Part shown: positions 51,137-60,506 of the stretch, piece by piece
Numbering within the stretch: the first letter of the stretch is position 1
Layout of the letters: each line of letters starts with the position of its first letter
Assembly: GCA_051746205.1 (NCBI GenBank)
Contig: JBNJEU010000006.1
Span: forward strand, 5,439 to 69,438
Source of the DNA: Thiohalospira sp051746205
Lineage (GTDB): Bacteria; Pseudomonadota; Gammaproteobacteria; Thiohalospirales; Thiohalospiraceae
Length of the DNA stretch: 64,000 nt
Direction of reading: 5' to 3'
The notes under the pieces: model-generated
The model's input: the letters and a program-made list of their open reading frames with translations, nothing else
The model's database searches: none
What the model was told of the DNA's origin: nothing
Position numbers and translations under genes: made by a program

Positions 51137-52741
51137 ATGGCCGAGATCACTGACCACCGCCAGGCGGATCGCCGCACCTTCGCGATCATCTCCCACCCGG
51201 ACGCCGGCAAGACCACGCTCACCGAGAAGCTGCTGCTGTTCGGCGGCGCCATCCAGAACGCCGGCACGGTGAAGGGGCGCAAGGCCGATCGTCACGCGAC
51301 CTCCGACTGGTTGGCGATGGAGCAGCAGCGCGGGATCTCGGTGACCTCGTCGGTGATGCAGTTCCCGTACGACGGGCGGATCATCAACCTGCTCGACACC
51401 CCCGGTCACGAGGACTTCTCCGAGGATACCTACCGCACGCTCACCGCCGTGGACTCGGCGCTGATGGTCATCGACGCCGCCAAGGGGGTCGAGGACCGCA
51501 CGGTGAAGCTGATGGAGGTCTGCCGCCTGCGCACCACGCCCATCGTCAGTTTCATCAACAAGCTCGACCGCGAGGGGCGTGAACCGATGGAGTTGCTGGA
51601 CGAGATCGAGGAGGTGCTGAAGATCCGCTGCGCGCCGGTGACCTGGCCCATCGGCATGGGGAGCCGCTTCAAGGGGGTCTACCACCTGGTGAACGAGGAG
51701 GTTCATCTCTATTCGGCCCGCCACGAGGGGAAGATCCAGGAGGGCGAGACCATCGCCGGGCTGGACAACCCGCGCCTGGACGAGGTGCTCGGGGCCGATG
51801 TGGCCGAGCACCTGCGCGAGGAGGTGGAGCTGGTCCGCGGGGCGAGCCACGACTTCGAAACGGCCCCCTTCCTGCGCGGCGAGCTGACCCCGGTGTTCTT
51901 CGGATCCGCGATCAACAACTTCGGGGTGGAGGAGCTGCTGAAGACCTTTGTCGGCTATGCCCCGGGGCCGCAGCCCCGCGAGTCGGATACCCGGGTGGTG
52001 GCGCCGGAGGAGGAGAAACTCACCGGTTTCGTCTTCAAGATCCAGGCGAACATGGACCCGCAGCATCGGGATCGGCTGGCTTTCATGCGCGTCTGTTCGG
52101 GGCGTTTTCGCAACGGCATGAAGATCCACAACGTGCGCACCGGCAAGTCCGTGCAGAACGTCTCCGCGACCACCTTCATGGCGCAGGACCGCAGCCACGC
52201 CGACGAGGCCCTGCCGGGGGACATCATCGGCCTGCACAACCACGGCACCATCCAGATCGGCGACACCTTCACCGAGGGCGAGAAACTGCGTTTCTCCGGG
52301 GTGCCGAACTTCGCCCCGGAGCTCTTCCGTCGCGCAGTGCTCAAGGACCCCCTGCGCTCCAAAGCGCTGGTCAAGGGGCTCACCGAACTCTCCGAGGAGG
52401 GGGCCGTGCAGCTGTTCCAGCCACTGGAGCGCAATGACCTTATTCTCGGTGCGGTTGGTGTGCTACAGTTCGACGTCGTGGCGCAGCGGCTGCGTGACGA
52501 GTACAAGGTCGAATGCCAGTTCGAGGCGGTGAACGTCCAGACCGCACGCTGGGTCCACGGGGACGACAAGCGCGAGCTGGAGCGCTTCCGCGACAAGAAC
52601 GTGGACAGTCTCGCCCTGGACGGCGCGGGCTATCTGACCTACCTGGCGCCCACGCGGGTGAACCTGCAACTGGCCGAGGAGCGGTGGCCCGATCTCCGTT
52701 TCGAGGCGACCCGGGAGCACCAGGCGGCGCCCGACCAATAA
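51137..52741 (+). CDS. prfC: Peptide chain release factor 3
   Basis: Translational GTPase that recycles RF1/RF2 after termination, 534 aa. G-domain motifs: P-loop SHPDAGKTTLTEK, switch II DTPGHEDFSEDTYRTL, NKLD in FINKLDREGREP. RF3-specific GRKADRHATSDWLAMEQQRGISVTSS separates it from EF-G. The ATG at 51137 follows GAGGA; a long upstream open frame overlaps rimI and is not part of it. Confidence 0.97.
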   Translation: MAEITDHRQADRRTFAIISHPDAGKTTLTEKLLLFGGAIQNAGTVKGRKADRHATSDWLAMEQQRGISVTSSVMQFPYDGRIINLLDTPGHEDFSEDTYRTLTAVDSALMVIDAAKGVEDRTVKLMEVCRLRTTPIVSFINKLDREGREPMELLDEIEEVLKIRCAPVTWPIGMGSRFKGVYHLVNEEVHLYSARHEGKIQEGETIAGLDNPRLDEVLGADVAEHLREEVELVRGASHDFETAPFLRGELTPVFFGSAINNFGVEELLKTFVGYAPGPQPRESDTRVVAPEEEKLTGFVFKIQANMDPQHRDRLAFMRVCSGRFRNGMKIHNVRTGKSVQNVSATTFMAQDRSHADEALPGDIIGLHNHGTIQIGDTFTEGEKLRFSGVPNFAPELFRRAVLKDPLRSKALVKGLTELSEEGAVQLFQPLERNDLILGAVGVLQFDVVAQRLRDEYKVECQFEAVNVQTARWVHGDDKRELERFRDKNVDSLALDGAGYLTYLAPTRVNLQLAEERWPDLRFEATREHQAAPDQ

Positions 52742-52783
52742 CACCAGCGCACGGGCGGAGGGGGCGGCCGAGCCGCATACGTT

Positions 52784-55348
52784 ATGCAGAAGACCATCCG
52801 CGGATTCATCCTCACCACGGCCATCGGGGTCTCCCTGGTCCTCTTCGTGGGTCTCTATCTGGTGGTCTCGGCGGTCTACGACCGGACGGTGCAGGAAGAC
52901 GCCCGCACCGTCAGCAACATCATCGCCGACCAGACCTTCAATTCCATGTTCCAGGTGATGCGACGGGGCTGGACCCGGGAGGAGCTCGAGTCCTTTCTGG
53001 AAGCCAACCGGGCCACCTTCGACGACACCCCGTACAAGCTGGAGATCTATCGCGGCGAGAAGGTCGAATACCTCTACGGCAGCATCGATCAGCCGCAGAT
53101 GGACGAGCGGGTTCGGGCGGTCTTCGACAACGGCGAACGGGTGTTCCGGGAGAAGGAGAGCAGCCTGCGCTATCTCTATCCGCTGAATGCCCGCACCGAG
53201 TGCCTGGCCTGCCACACCAACGCCGAGGCCGGTGACACCCTGGGCGTTATCGACGTCCAGCAGGACCTGACCCCGGTGATGAACGAGGCGCGGGATCGCT
53301 TCCTGACCACGCTGCTGCTGATCGCGCCACTGCCGATCCTGGGTGCCATCGGGGTGGCCCTCTATCTCAATCGGCGGCTGAAGAACGCCCTGGGCGTGAT
53401 CGGTGATTCCATCGAGCGAGTCAACAGCGTCTCCGATCTGAAGAACGTCTCCTTCAAGGACCACGGTGCCGGCTTCCGCGAGCTGGACGACCTGCTCCAT
53501 CAGATGCAGACCCTGGTGGAAAAGCTGCGCAACTTCGCCGTCGACCGCGACCTGCTCGAGTTCGAGATCCGGCTACTGGAAAAGTTCGTCATCACTTCCG
53601 AGGTGGTGCGCGACTGGCGCGAGTACATCAGCCAGCTGCTGCTGGAGATCAACAAGATCGTCGACGCCTACAGTCTCTTCTCGGTCTTCAAGGTGGATGA
53701 GGAGGTCTTCGATCTGGAGGTCTTCTGGCGCTGCAATCCGCCCGCGGAGGTGCGCCAGGCATTCGAGGACGGCGCCCTGGAGGCCCTGCGCGAGGAGCCG
53801 CATTTCCAGCCCATGCCGGAGATCCAGATCCACCACCACGTGGCGGATACCAGCTGTTTCCTGGAAGGTGTGGACAAGGATTCGGTGGCCTTGCAGACCA
53901 AGTCTCTGCTGGTAGATACCCCGAAGATCGGCGGCATCGTCGGCATCGGACTGCAGGCGGATATCGTTCGTGACGATGTGCGCATGCTGGTGGTCGAGAG
54001 CATCCTCTCGACATTGCTCAACGTGGTCGGTTCGGTGAAGGCGATCTACAAGTACACCAAGGACCTGGAGCACTACGCCACGCGCGACCCGCTGACCAAT
54101 CTCTACAATCAGCGCGTCTTCTGGGAGCTTCTGGAGTACGAGATATCCCGTGCTGAACGGGGTCAGTACGGTTTCTCCATCCTGGTCATCGATCTGGACA
54201 ACTTCAAGTCGATCAACGACAACTATGGCCACAGCTTCGGCGACCGCTTCCTGGAAGAGTTCGCTGAGGCCATCATGGGGTCGGTGCGTCAGGGCGACGT
54301 GGTCGCCCGCTATGGCGGCGACGAGTTCGTGGCCATTATCAGCGACAGCGATGACATCGGCCCCTATCAGGTCGCCGAGCGGATCCTGGAACGTTGTACC
54401 GAGCTGAGCATGGAGGCGCCGGACGGCGGCATGGTGAAAGCCACGGTCTCCATCGGCCTGGCCAGCTATCCCGACCACGCCACCGAGCAGAAGGATCTGT
54501 TCATGTTCGCCGACAACATGATGTACAAGGCGAAGACCGAAGGCAAGAATCGCATCGGCTATCCGACCGAGGACGAGGTGGTCGAGGTTTTCAGGGCCAT
54601 CGGCGAAAAGAGCCGGGAGATTCAGCAGGCCCTGGACGCTGACAATGTGGTACCGGTCTTTCAGCCCATCGTCGATACCCGCACCGGCGAGGTGATCGCC
54701 CACGAGACCCTGAGTCGCATCCGGCGCGAGGATGGTTCATTGATGGGGGCGGGTGAGTTCATCGAGGTGGCCGAGCGCATGGGTGTGATCCATCAGATGG
54801 ACTACGTGGTCATGGAAAAGGCCTTCGCAAAGATCAAGGCGGAGTCTTACAAGGGTCTGCTGTTCGTGAACCTCTCACCCAAGGCCATCGTCATCGCGGA
54901 ATTCCTCCACGAGACGCGGCGGCTGGTGCAGGAGAACGGTGTCGACCCGGCCCAGATCGTCTTCGAGATCACCGAGCGTGACACGGTGCGCAGCATCAGT
55001 GTGCTGGAGACCTTCGTGAACGACCTGAAGCTGGAGGGCTTCAAGTTCGCCATCGACGATTTCGGCTCCGGGTTCTCCTCCTACCACTACGTGAAGCGTT
55101 TCGCCGTGGACGTGGTGAAGATCGAGGGCGATTTCATCGCCAACATGCTCAACGACCACCGCGACCTCGCTTTCGTTCGCAACATCTCCAGCCTCGCCCG
55201 GGAACTGGGAATCCGGACCGTGGCGGAGTTCGTGGAGAACCAGGATGTTCTCGATGCCGTGGCCGAGACCGGCATCGACATGGCTCAAGGGTATTACACG
55301 GGTCGGCCGTCGGAGCATTTCTACAATCCCGGCGATCGGAGCGATTGA
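52784..55348 (+). CDS. GGDEF-EAL protein with periplasmic heme c-type (CxxCH) sensor domain
   Basis: Membrane-bound cyclic-di-GMP enzyme of 854 aa. A transmembrane helix (about 9-30) precedes a periplasmic domain of about 140 residues containing CLACH (140-144), a c-type heme attachment motif. A second helix follows (about 174-195), then a HAMP/coiled region and a GAF-like cytoplasmic region (about 250-420). The GGDEF domain has an intact YGGDEF (GGDEF at 511-515) and an upstream inhibitory-site RQGD. The EAL domain has ETL (641-643) for EAL; NLSPKA, EITERD, DDFGSG, VVKIEG and the late AEFVEN/QGY motifs look active. It probably links redox or gas sensing to c-di-GMP turnover. Confidence 0.9.
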   Translation: MQKTIRGFILTTAIGVSLVLFVGLYLVVSAVYDRTVQEDARTVSNIIADQTFNSMFQVMRRGWTREELESFLEANRATFDDTPYKLEIYRGEKVEYLYGSIDQPQMDERVRAVFDNGERVFREKESSLRYLYPLNARTECLACHTNAEAGDTLGVIDVQQDLTPVMNEARDRFLTTLLLIAPLPILGAIGVALYLNRRLKNALGVIGDSIERVNSVSDLKNVSFKDHGAGFRELDDLLHQMQTLVEKLRNFAVDRDLLEFEIRLLEKFVITSEVVRDWREYISQLLLEINKIVDAYSLFSVFKVDEEVFDLEVFWRCNPPAEVRQAFEDGALEALREEPHFQPMPEIQIHHHVADTSCFLEGVDKDSVALQTKSLLVDTPKIGGIVGIGLQADIVRDDVRMLVVESILSTLLNVVGSVKAIYKYTKDLEHYATRDPLTNLYNQRVFWELLEYEISRAERGQYGFSILVIDLDNFKSINDNYGHSFGDRFLEEFAEAIMGSVRQGDVVARYGGDEFVAIISDSDDIGPYQVAERILERCTELSMEAPDGGMVKATVSIGLASYPDHATEQKDLFMFADNMMYKAKTEGKNRIGYPTEDEVVEVFRAIGEKSREIQQALDADNVVPVFQPIVDTRTGEVIAHETLSRIRREDGSLMGAGEFIEVAERMGVIHQMDYVVMEKAFAKIKAESYKGLLFVNLSPKAIVIAEFLHETRRLVQENGVDPAQIVFEITERDTVRSISVLETFVNDLKLEGFKFAIDDFGSGFSSYHYVKRFAVDVVKIEGDFIANMLNDHRDLAFVRNISSLARELGIRTVAEFVENQDVLDAVAETGIDMAQGYYTGRPSEHFYNPGDRSD

Positions 55349-55386
55349 CCCTTCCCCTCCCGCCGGCCTTCTGATACACCGGCGGG

Positions 55387-56172
55387 ATGGAACTGGTCGA
55401 CTCCCACTGCCACTTCGATTTCCCCGCTTTCGACGCCGACCGCGCGGAGGTGCGGGAGCGCTGCGTCGAACAGGGGCTGAGCGCACTGGTGATCCCGGGC
55501 GTCACCGCTGCCACCTGGGAGCGGGCGGCGCGAATGGCGGCCGGGGACCCGCTGATCCACCACGCCGAGGGGCTGCACCCCGCCTTTTTCGACGCGCATG
55601 ATCCCGATGCCGACCTTGCCACCCTGACGCGCCGGCTGGACGGTCCTCCCGAAGGCGCGCGCCCGGTGGCCATCGGCGAGATCGGCCTCGACTTCCGCCT
55701 TCCGTCCGCCGAACACGCCGCCCAGGAGGCGCTGCTCGACGCCCAGCTCGCCATCGCCCGCGACCACCACCTGCCGGTCATCATTCACTGCGTCCGCGCC
55801 CATCATCGCCTTGTGGGGCGCCTGCGACGCTGGGGCGGCCCCGGCGGCGTCATCCACGCTTTCAACGGCAGCGCGGAAGAGGCCCGCGCCTACCTCGACA
55901 GCGGCTTCCGCCTCGGCATCGGCGGGCTGGTCACCCACGAGCGCAATCGCCGATTGCGGGACATCGTCGCCGGTCTGCCGGCCGAGGCGCTGCTGCTGGA
56001 GACCGATGCCCCCGACATGCCGCCGGAGGGCCACGCCGGGGAGCGCAACAGCCCCGCACACCTCCCGGCCATCGCGGCGGCCGTGGCCGAACGCCGAGGG
56101 GAAGGGGTCGCGGACGTGGCCCGGTACACGGCCGCAACTGCCCGGAGCCTGTTCGGGCTGGGCTCGACGTGA
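55387..56172 (+). CDS. TatD family metal-dependent hydrolase
   Basis: TIM-barrel metallohydrolase/DNase of the TatD family, 261 aa. The first metal site SHCHFDFPAFD, the second GEIGLDFR, histidines in PVIIHCVRAHH and in HAFNGSAEEA, and the final aspartate in LLETDAPDMPP are all present. Family members have 3'-5' DNase or D-aminoacyl-tRNA deacylase-like roles; substrate here is not known. It starts 38 bp after the GGDEF-EAL gene. Confidence 0.92.
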   Translation: MELVDSHCHFDFPAFDADRAEVRERCVEQGLSALVIPGVTAATWERAARMAAGDPLIHHAEGLHPAFFDAHDPDADLATLTRRLDGPPEGARPVAIGEIGLDFRLPSAEHAAQEALLDAQLAIARDHHLPVIIHCVRAHHRLVGRLRRWGGPGGVIHAFNGSAEEARAYLDSGFRLGIGGLVTHERNRRLRDIVAGLPAEALLLETDAPDMPPEGHAGERNSPAHLPAIAAAVAERRGEGVADVARYTAATARSLFGLGST

Positions 56173-56295
56173 ACGGCGGCGCCACACGCGCCTGCGTCGA
56201 ACCCGGCCCCGACAGGGCGGGACAGGATTGCAACGTGTTGCTATGATGGGAGAATAGAACCGAGAACCCGTTCAACCACCGTAAGCGAGGCCCGT

Positions 56296-56865
56296 ATGAA
56301 CGACTCCACTGGCACCAGCGGGATCATGGCCCTGCCGCCGATCTATTCCGATGGTGAGGAACCCGGTGTAGCACTGGTTCGGCATGTGGCCGAACAACTG
56401 GAGCAGGCCGGTCTGCCGCGCCACGGCGAGAAAAAGGAGCGCCTGTACACCGGTCTGGTGAATCCCGAGGCCTTCGGCGATACCGGCTTCTCGGTGAAAG
56501 AGCTCTCTCCGCGTGAGCTGGAATTCCACATCGTCATCTCCGGCAAGTCGGCCGGCGTGGAATACAACGAATGGACCGACTGGCAGGCCGGCTACGGCAC
56601 CATGCACGCCTATGAGCCGCTGAACCAGAAATCCCTGCACGGCCCGATCCGCGAGGCCTTCCGCGAGATGGGCTTCGAGGTGAAGCGGGTGAAGAACGAC
56701 TCCTACGAGAAGTACGGCAACGACGACGTGACCTACATCGTCGTCACCGACTACCCGGAGATTCTCAAGATCGCGCCCAGTGGCGATTCGGGTCGCAACA
56801 AGGACGATGTCTCCCGCCAGTGGGACAACTTCTTCGACAGCCTCCAGCCGCAGAAGAAGTTCTGA
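56296..56865 (+). CDS. Hypothetical protein
   Basis: Unrecognised 189-aa soluble protein without signal peptide. GAGG five bases before the ATG supports it. It has a mixed alpha/beta composition with ELEFHIVISGKSAGVEYNEW, GYGTMHAYEPLNQKS and DVTYIVVTDYPEILKI as the most structured stretches, and many charged residues near the C-terminus. It stands between tatD and the convergent valS, closed off by a strong bidirectional stem-loop. Confidence 0.75.
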   Translation: MNDSTGTSGIMALPPIYSDGEEPGVALVRHVAEQLEQAGLPRHGEKKERLYTGLVNPEAFGDTGFSVKELSPRELEFHIVISGKSAGVEYNEWTDWQAGYGTMHAYEPLNQKSLHGPIREAFREMGFEVKRVKNDSYEKYGNDDVTYIVVTDYPEILKIAPSGDSGRNKDDVSRQWDNFFDSLQPQKKF

Positions 56866-56908
56866 GCCGGACCGTTCCCCGAAGCTTTTCTCCAGGGCCC
56901 GAGCGGGT

Positions 56909-56940
56909 ACCGGCGCCTCCCCGCTGAGGGGAGCGCCGGT
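56909..56940. terminator. Bidirectional terminator-like stem-loop
   Basis: A 13-bp stem with a single bulged C: ACCGGCGC (56909-56916) and TCCCC (56918-56922) pair with GGGGA (56928-56932) and GCGCCGGT (56933-56940), around a GCTGA loop. It lies between the stop of the 189-codon gene and the valS stop at 56950, and should act on both converging transcripts. Confidence 0.7.
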
Positions 56941-56949
56941 CACGCGCCC

Positions 56950-59838
56950 TCAGAGCCCGGCAATCCGTTCGCGCTGTTCGCGTAGCCCGTCCAGGGTGGT
57001 CGCCATCTCGTCGCGCTTGACCCGCTCCTTCTCGACCACGTCGGCGGGGGCGCGTTCGACGAAACCGGCATTGGCCAGCTTGCCCTCCACCTTGCCGAGA
57101 TCGCCCTCGAGTTTTGCGATGGCCTTGTCCAGGCGCGCCAGTTCCGCCTGCTTGTCGATGAGCCCGGCCATGGGCACCAGCACCTTGAGATCGCCGACCA
57201 TGGCGGTGGCGGCCTCCGGCGATTCGTCACCCTCGTCCAGCCAGGTCAGCGATTCCACCCGGGCCACGGTGCGGATGGCCGCCGCGTGGTGGGCCATCCG
57301 TTCGCGGTCGTCGGCGTCGCCGCCGGCCAGTAGCACCGGTAACGGTTTCCCCGGGGCGATGTCCATCCCGGAGCGGATCTGCCGGATCCCCAGGATGACC
57401 TGCTGAACCCAGCTCATCTCCGCCTCCACCGCCTCGTCCCGCCGGTCGTCGTCGGCCTCCGGGTAGGCGCAGTGCTGGATGGTCTCGCCGGCGACCCCGG
57501 CCAGGGGCGCCACCGTCTGCCAGATGTGCTCGGTGATGAACGGCATCAGCGGGTGGGCCAGACGCAGGGTGGTCTCCAGTACCCGCACCAGGGTCCGGCG
57601 GGTGCCGCGCTTCGCCGCCTCCGGGGCGTCGTCGTCGTTGAGCACCACCTTGGCCAGTTCCAGGTACCAGTCACAGTATTCGTGCCAGATGAACTCGTAG
57701 ATCGCCGTGGCCATGTGGTCGAAGCGGTAGCCCGCGACGGCCTCCGCCACATCCCGCTCGGCGGCCTGCAGGCGGCTGACGATCCAGCGGTCCGCCGCGC
57801 TGAGCTCGATCTCGCCGCCGTCGGCGCCGCAGTCGCGCCCCTCGGTGTTCATCAGCACGAAGCGGGCCGCGTTCCACAGCTTGTTGCAGAAGTTGCGGTA
57901 GCCCTGCACGCGACTCAGGTCGAAATTGATGTCGCGACCGGTGGAGGCCAGCGCGGCGAACGAGAAGCGCAGGGCGTCGGTGCCGAACGCGGGGATGCCG
58001 TCGGGGTAGGCCTCGCGGGTCATGCGTTCGATGGCGGCGGCCTTGTCCGGCTGCATCAGGCCGTAGGTCCGCTTGGCCACCAGCGCCTCGAGGTCGATGC
58101 CGTCGATGAGATCGATGGGGTCGAGGACATTGCCCTTGGACTTCGACATCTTCTGGCCGTGGGCGTCGCGCACCAGGCCGTGGATGTAGACCTCGCGGAA
58201 GGGCACGTCGTCCATGACGTAGAGCCCCATCATGATCATCCGCGCCACCCAGAAGAAGATGATGTCGAAGCCGGTGACCAGGGTCGAGGTCGGATAGAAG
58301 GTGTGCAGTTCCCCGGTGTCGTCCGGCCAGCCCAGGGTGGAGAAGGGCCACAGGGCGGAGGAGAACCAGGTGTCCAGCACGTCCTCGTCGCGAGTCAGCG
58401 CCACGGCCGGACCCAGACCGTGTTTCGCCCGTACTTCGGCCTCGTCGTGGCCGACGTAGATGGTCCCCTCGGCGTCGTACCACGCCGGGATGCGGTGGCC
58501 CCACCAGAGCTGGCGGGAGATGCACCAGTCCTGGATGTTGTCGAGCCAGTTGTAGTAGGTGCGTTCCCAGTTCCCGGGGACGAAGCGGATGTCGCCGTCG
58601 CGCACCGCGTCGATGGCCGGGCGGGTGATCCGCGCGCCGCCGCCGGGGCGGCCGTCGGCGGTCCGTTCGCGGGTGAGATCGACGAACCACTGGTCGGTGA
58701 GGTAGGGCTCCACGACGGTGCCGGAGCGGTCGCCGCGCGGGATCATCAGCCGGTGGTCCTCCACCGCCTCCAGCAGCCCGGCGGCGTCGAGGTCGGCCAC
58801 CATGCGCCGACGGGCCTCGAAGCGGTCCAGGCCGCGGTACGCTTCGGGGACCGTGGCGGTCTCGATGGCCGCCGCGTCGACCTGCTCGTTGGCCTCGATG
58901 CCGCCACCGGCGCCCTCGGCCTCGACCCGCTCGAAGGTTTCCCGGATGGCGGCGTCGTGGGTCAGGACATTGATCAGCGGCAGGCCGTGGCGGCCGCCCA
59001 CGGCGTAGTCGTTGAAGTCGTGGGCCGGAGTGATCTTGACGCAGCCGCTGCCGAACGCCGGATCGACGTAGTCGTCGGCGATGACGGGGATGTGTCGGCC
59101 CACCAGCGGCAGCTCCACGAACCGTCCGATCAGATGGGTGTAGCGCTCGTCCTCGGGGTGGACCGCCACGGCGGTGTCGCCGAGCAGGGTCTCCGGCCGG
59201 GTGGTGGCCACCACCAGGTGGCCGTCGCCGTCGGCCAGCGGATAGCGCATGTGCCAGATGTGGCCGGCCTCCTCCTCGGAGACCACCTCCAGATCGGAGA
59301 CGGCGGTGTGCAGCGCCGGGTCCCAGTTCACCAGCCGTTTGCCGCGATAGATCAGGCCGTCGTTGTAGAGGCGCACGAAGACCTCGGTGACCGCCCGTGA
59401 CAGGCCCTCGTCCATGGTGAAACGTTCCCGGGACCAGTCCAGCGAGGCGCCGAGGCGACGGAGCTGGCGGGTGATGTGGCCGCCGGACTCCGCCTTCCAT
59501 TCCCAGACCTTCTCCATGAACGCTTCGCGCCCGAGGTCGTGACGGCTCAGACCGTCGCCCTCCAGACGGCGCTCCACCACCATCTGAGTGGCGATTCCGG
59601 CGTGGTCGGTGCCGGGCTGCCACAGGGTCTGGTCGCCGCGCATGCGGTGGTAGCGCACCAGGGCATCCATCAGCGTGTCCTGGAAGGCGTGGCCCATGTG
59701 CAGGCTGCCGGTGACATTGGGCGGCGGGATCATGATGCAGTAGGGGTCGCCGTCACCGCGGGGGGCAAAGTCGCCGCGCTCTTCCCAGGCCTGGTACCAG
59801 GATTGCTCGATGGCGTGGGGGTCGTAGGTCTTCTCCAT
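56950..59838 (-). CDS. valS: Valyl-tRNA synthetase
   Basis: Class I aminoacyl-tRNA synthetase, 962 aa. HMGH (47-50) in PPPNVTGSLHMGHAF, the CP1 editing domain (about 190-340, with ATTRPETLLGDTAVAVHPED), KMSKS (from about 563) and a C-terminal coiled-coil arm (about 890-960) are present. The QLWWGHRIPAWY motif is specific for ValRS. It ends the pepA-holC-acidic protein-valS set on the minus strand. Confidence 0.97.
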   Translation of the reverse strand: MEKTYDPHAIEQSWYQAWEERGDFAPRGDGDPYCIMIPPPNVTGSLHMGHAFQDTLMDALVRYHRMRGDQTLWQPGTDHAGIATQMVVERRLEGDGLSRHDLGREAFMEKVWEWKAESGGHITRQLRRLGASLDWSRERFTMDEGLSRAVTEVFVRLYNDGLIYRGKRLVNWDPALHTAVSDLEVVSEEEAGHIWHMRYPLADGDGHLVVATTRPETLLGDTAVAVHPEDERYTHLIGRFVELPLVGRHIPVIADDYVDPAFGSGCVKITPAHDFNDYAVGGRHGLPLINVLTHDAAIRETFERVEAEGAGGGIEANEQVDAAAIETATVPEAYRGLDRFEARRRMVADLDAAGLLEAVEDHRLMIPRGDRSGTVVEPYLTDQWFVDLTRERTADGRPGGGARITRPAIDAVRDGDIRFVPGNWERTYYNWLDNIQDWCISRQLWWGHRIPAWYDAEGTIYVGHDEAEVRAKHGLGPAVALTRDEDVLDTWFSSALWPFSTLGWPDDTGELHTFYPTSTLVTGFDIIFFWVARMIMMGLYVMDDVPFREVYIHGLVRDAHGQKMSKSKGNVLDPIDLIDGIDLEALVAKRTYGLMQPDKAAAIERMTREAYPDGIPAFGTDALRFSFAALASTGRDINFDLSRVQGYRNFCNKLWNAARFVLMNTEGRDCGADGGEIELSAADRWIVSRLQAAERDVAEAVAGYRFDHMATAIYEFIWHEYCDWYLELAKVVLNDDDAPEAAKRGTRRTLVRVLETTLRLAHPLMPFITEHIWQTVAPLAGVAGETIQHCAYPEADDDRRDEAVEAEMSWVQQVILGIRQIRSGMDIAPGKPLPVLLAGGDADDRERMAHHAAAIRTVARVESLTWLDEGDESPEAATAMVGDLKVLVPMAGLIDKQAELARLDKAIAKLEGDLGKVEGKLANAGFVERAPADVVEKERVKRDEMATTLDGLREQRERIAGL

Positions 59839-59894
59839 GGTCTTGGTCGGGATCTCGCCGGGTTGTGTATCGGATGGTAAGGGATGGATCGTCG

Positions 59895-60506
59895 TCAGAG
59901 GCTGCGGGTCTCGCTGACGAATTCGGCAATGATGTCGGGCAGACGGCCCTTGAGCTGGCGGTGAATGGCGTTTTTCAGCGCGGTGGAGACGCGATCCATC
60001 TCATGGTCCACCGCCTCGACGATGATGGTATCCAGGCGGGCCTCCAGGTCCGCGGTGAGCAGTTCGGCAAGTCTGGACAGTTCGTCGTCGCTGAGGCCGG
60101 CATGGGGCATGCGAGTGGGGTCCACCTTTTCCCGAAGCACCGGCACCTCACCGCTGGCGGACGGGGGCGCGGAAGCCGTCGCGGGAATGTCCTCCTCCTC
60201 CTCGAGTGCCGTATCCCGAACGCTCTCTGGCTCGTTGTCACCGACCGCCGGTTCGCTCTCGAGAACACCGGACGGACCGTCGTCGGGTTCGTCGCTTGTC
60301 ACCGGTGCGGCGGAGTCCTCCTCCCGCTCACGGCCCATGAGATCGTCCAGGTCCTGGTCGAGTTCGTCGTGGTTCTGGTAGCCCTCGGAGCCGTCGTCCT
60401 CGCCGAGATCCACATCGGGGAAGAGCTCGTCCAGCGAGGGTTCATCCTGATCGGTGGCCCCGGAACTTCCGTCGGCACCGTTGTGCGGTTCCTGCTGCTC
60501 GCTCAT
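59895..60506 (-). CDS. Acidic protein between holC and valS
   Basis: Highly acidic 203-aa protein with a long disordered Asp/Glu/Ser-rich N-terminal part (about 1-135). A basic-to-neutral helical C-terminal domain follows (LSDDELSRLAELLTADLEARLDTI, then NAIHRQLKGRLPDIIAEFV). Function is unknown; a gene of similar position and layout occurs in the pepA-holC-valS cluster of Pseudomonas (from memory). The ATG overlaps the holC stop (ATGA at 60503-60506), so it is translationally coupled to the clamp-loader subunit. Confidence 0.8.
   Translation of the reverse strand: MSEQQEPHNGADGSSGATDQDEPSLDELFPDVDLGEDDGSEGYQNHDELDQDLDDLMGREREEDSAAPVTSDEPDDGPSGVLESEPAVGDNEPESVRDTALEEEEDIPATASAPPSASGEVPVLREKVDPTRMPHAGLSDDELSRLAELLTADLEARLDTIIVEAVDHEMDRVSTALKNAIHRQLKGRLPDIIAEFVSETRSL

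Noticed and set aside
54704..54712. ETL instead of EAL considered as a degenerate phosphodiesterase
   Set aside because: The catalytic glutamate is present and the other metal and catalytic motifs are conserved; substitution of the middle alanine is common in active enzymes.
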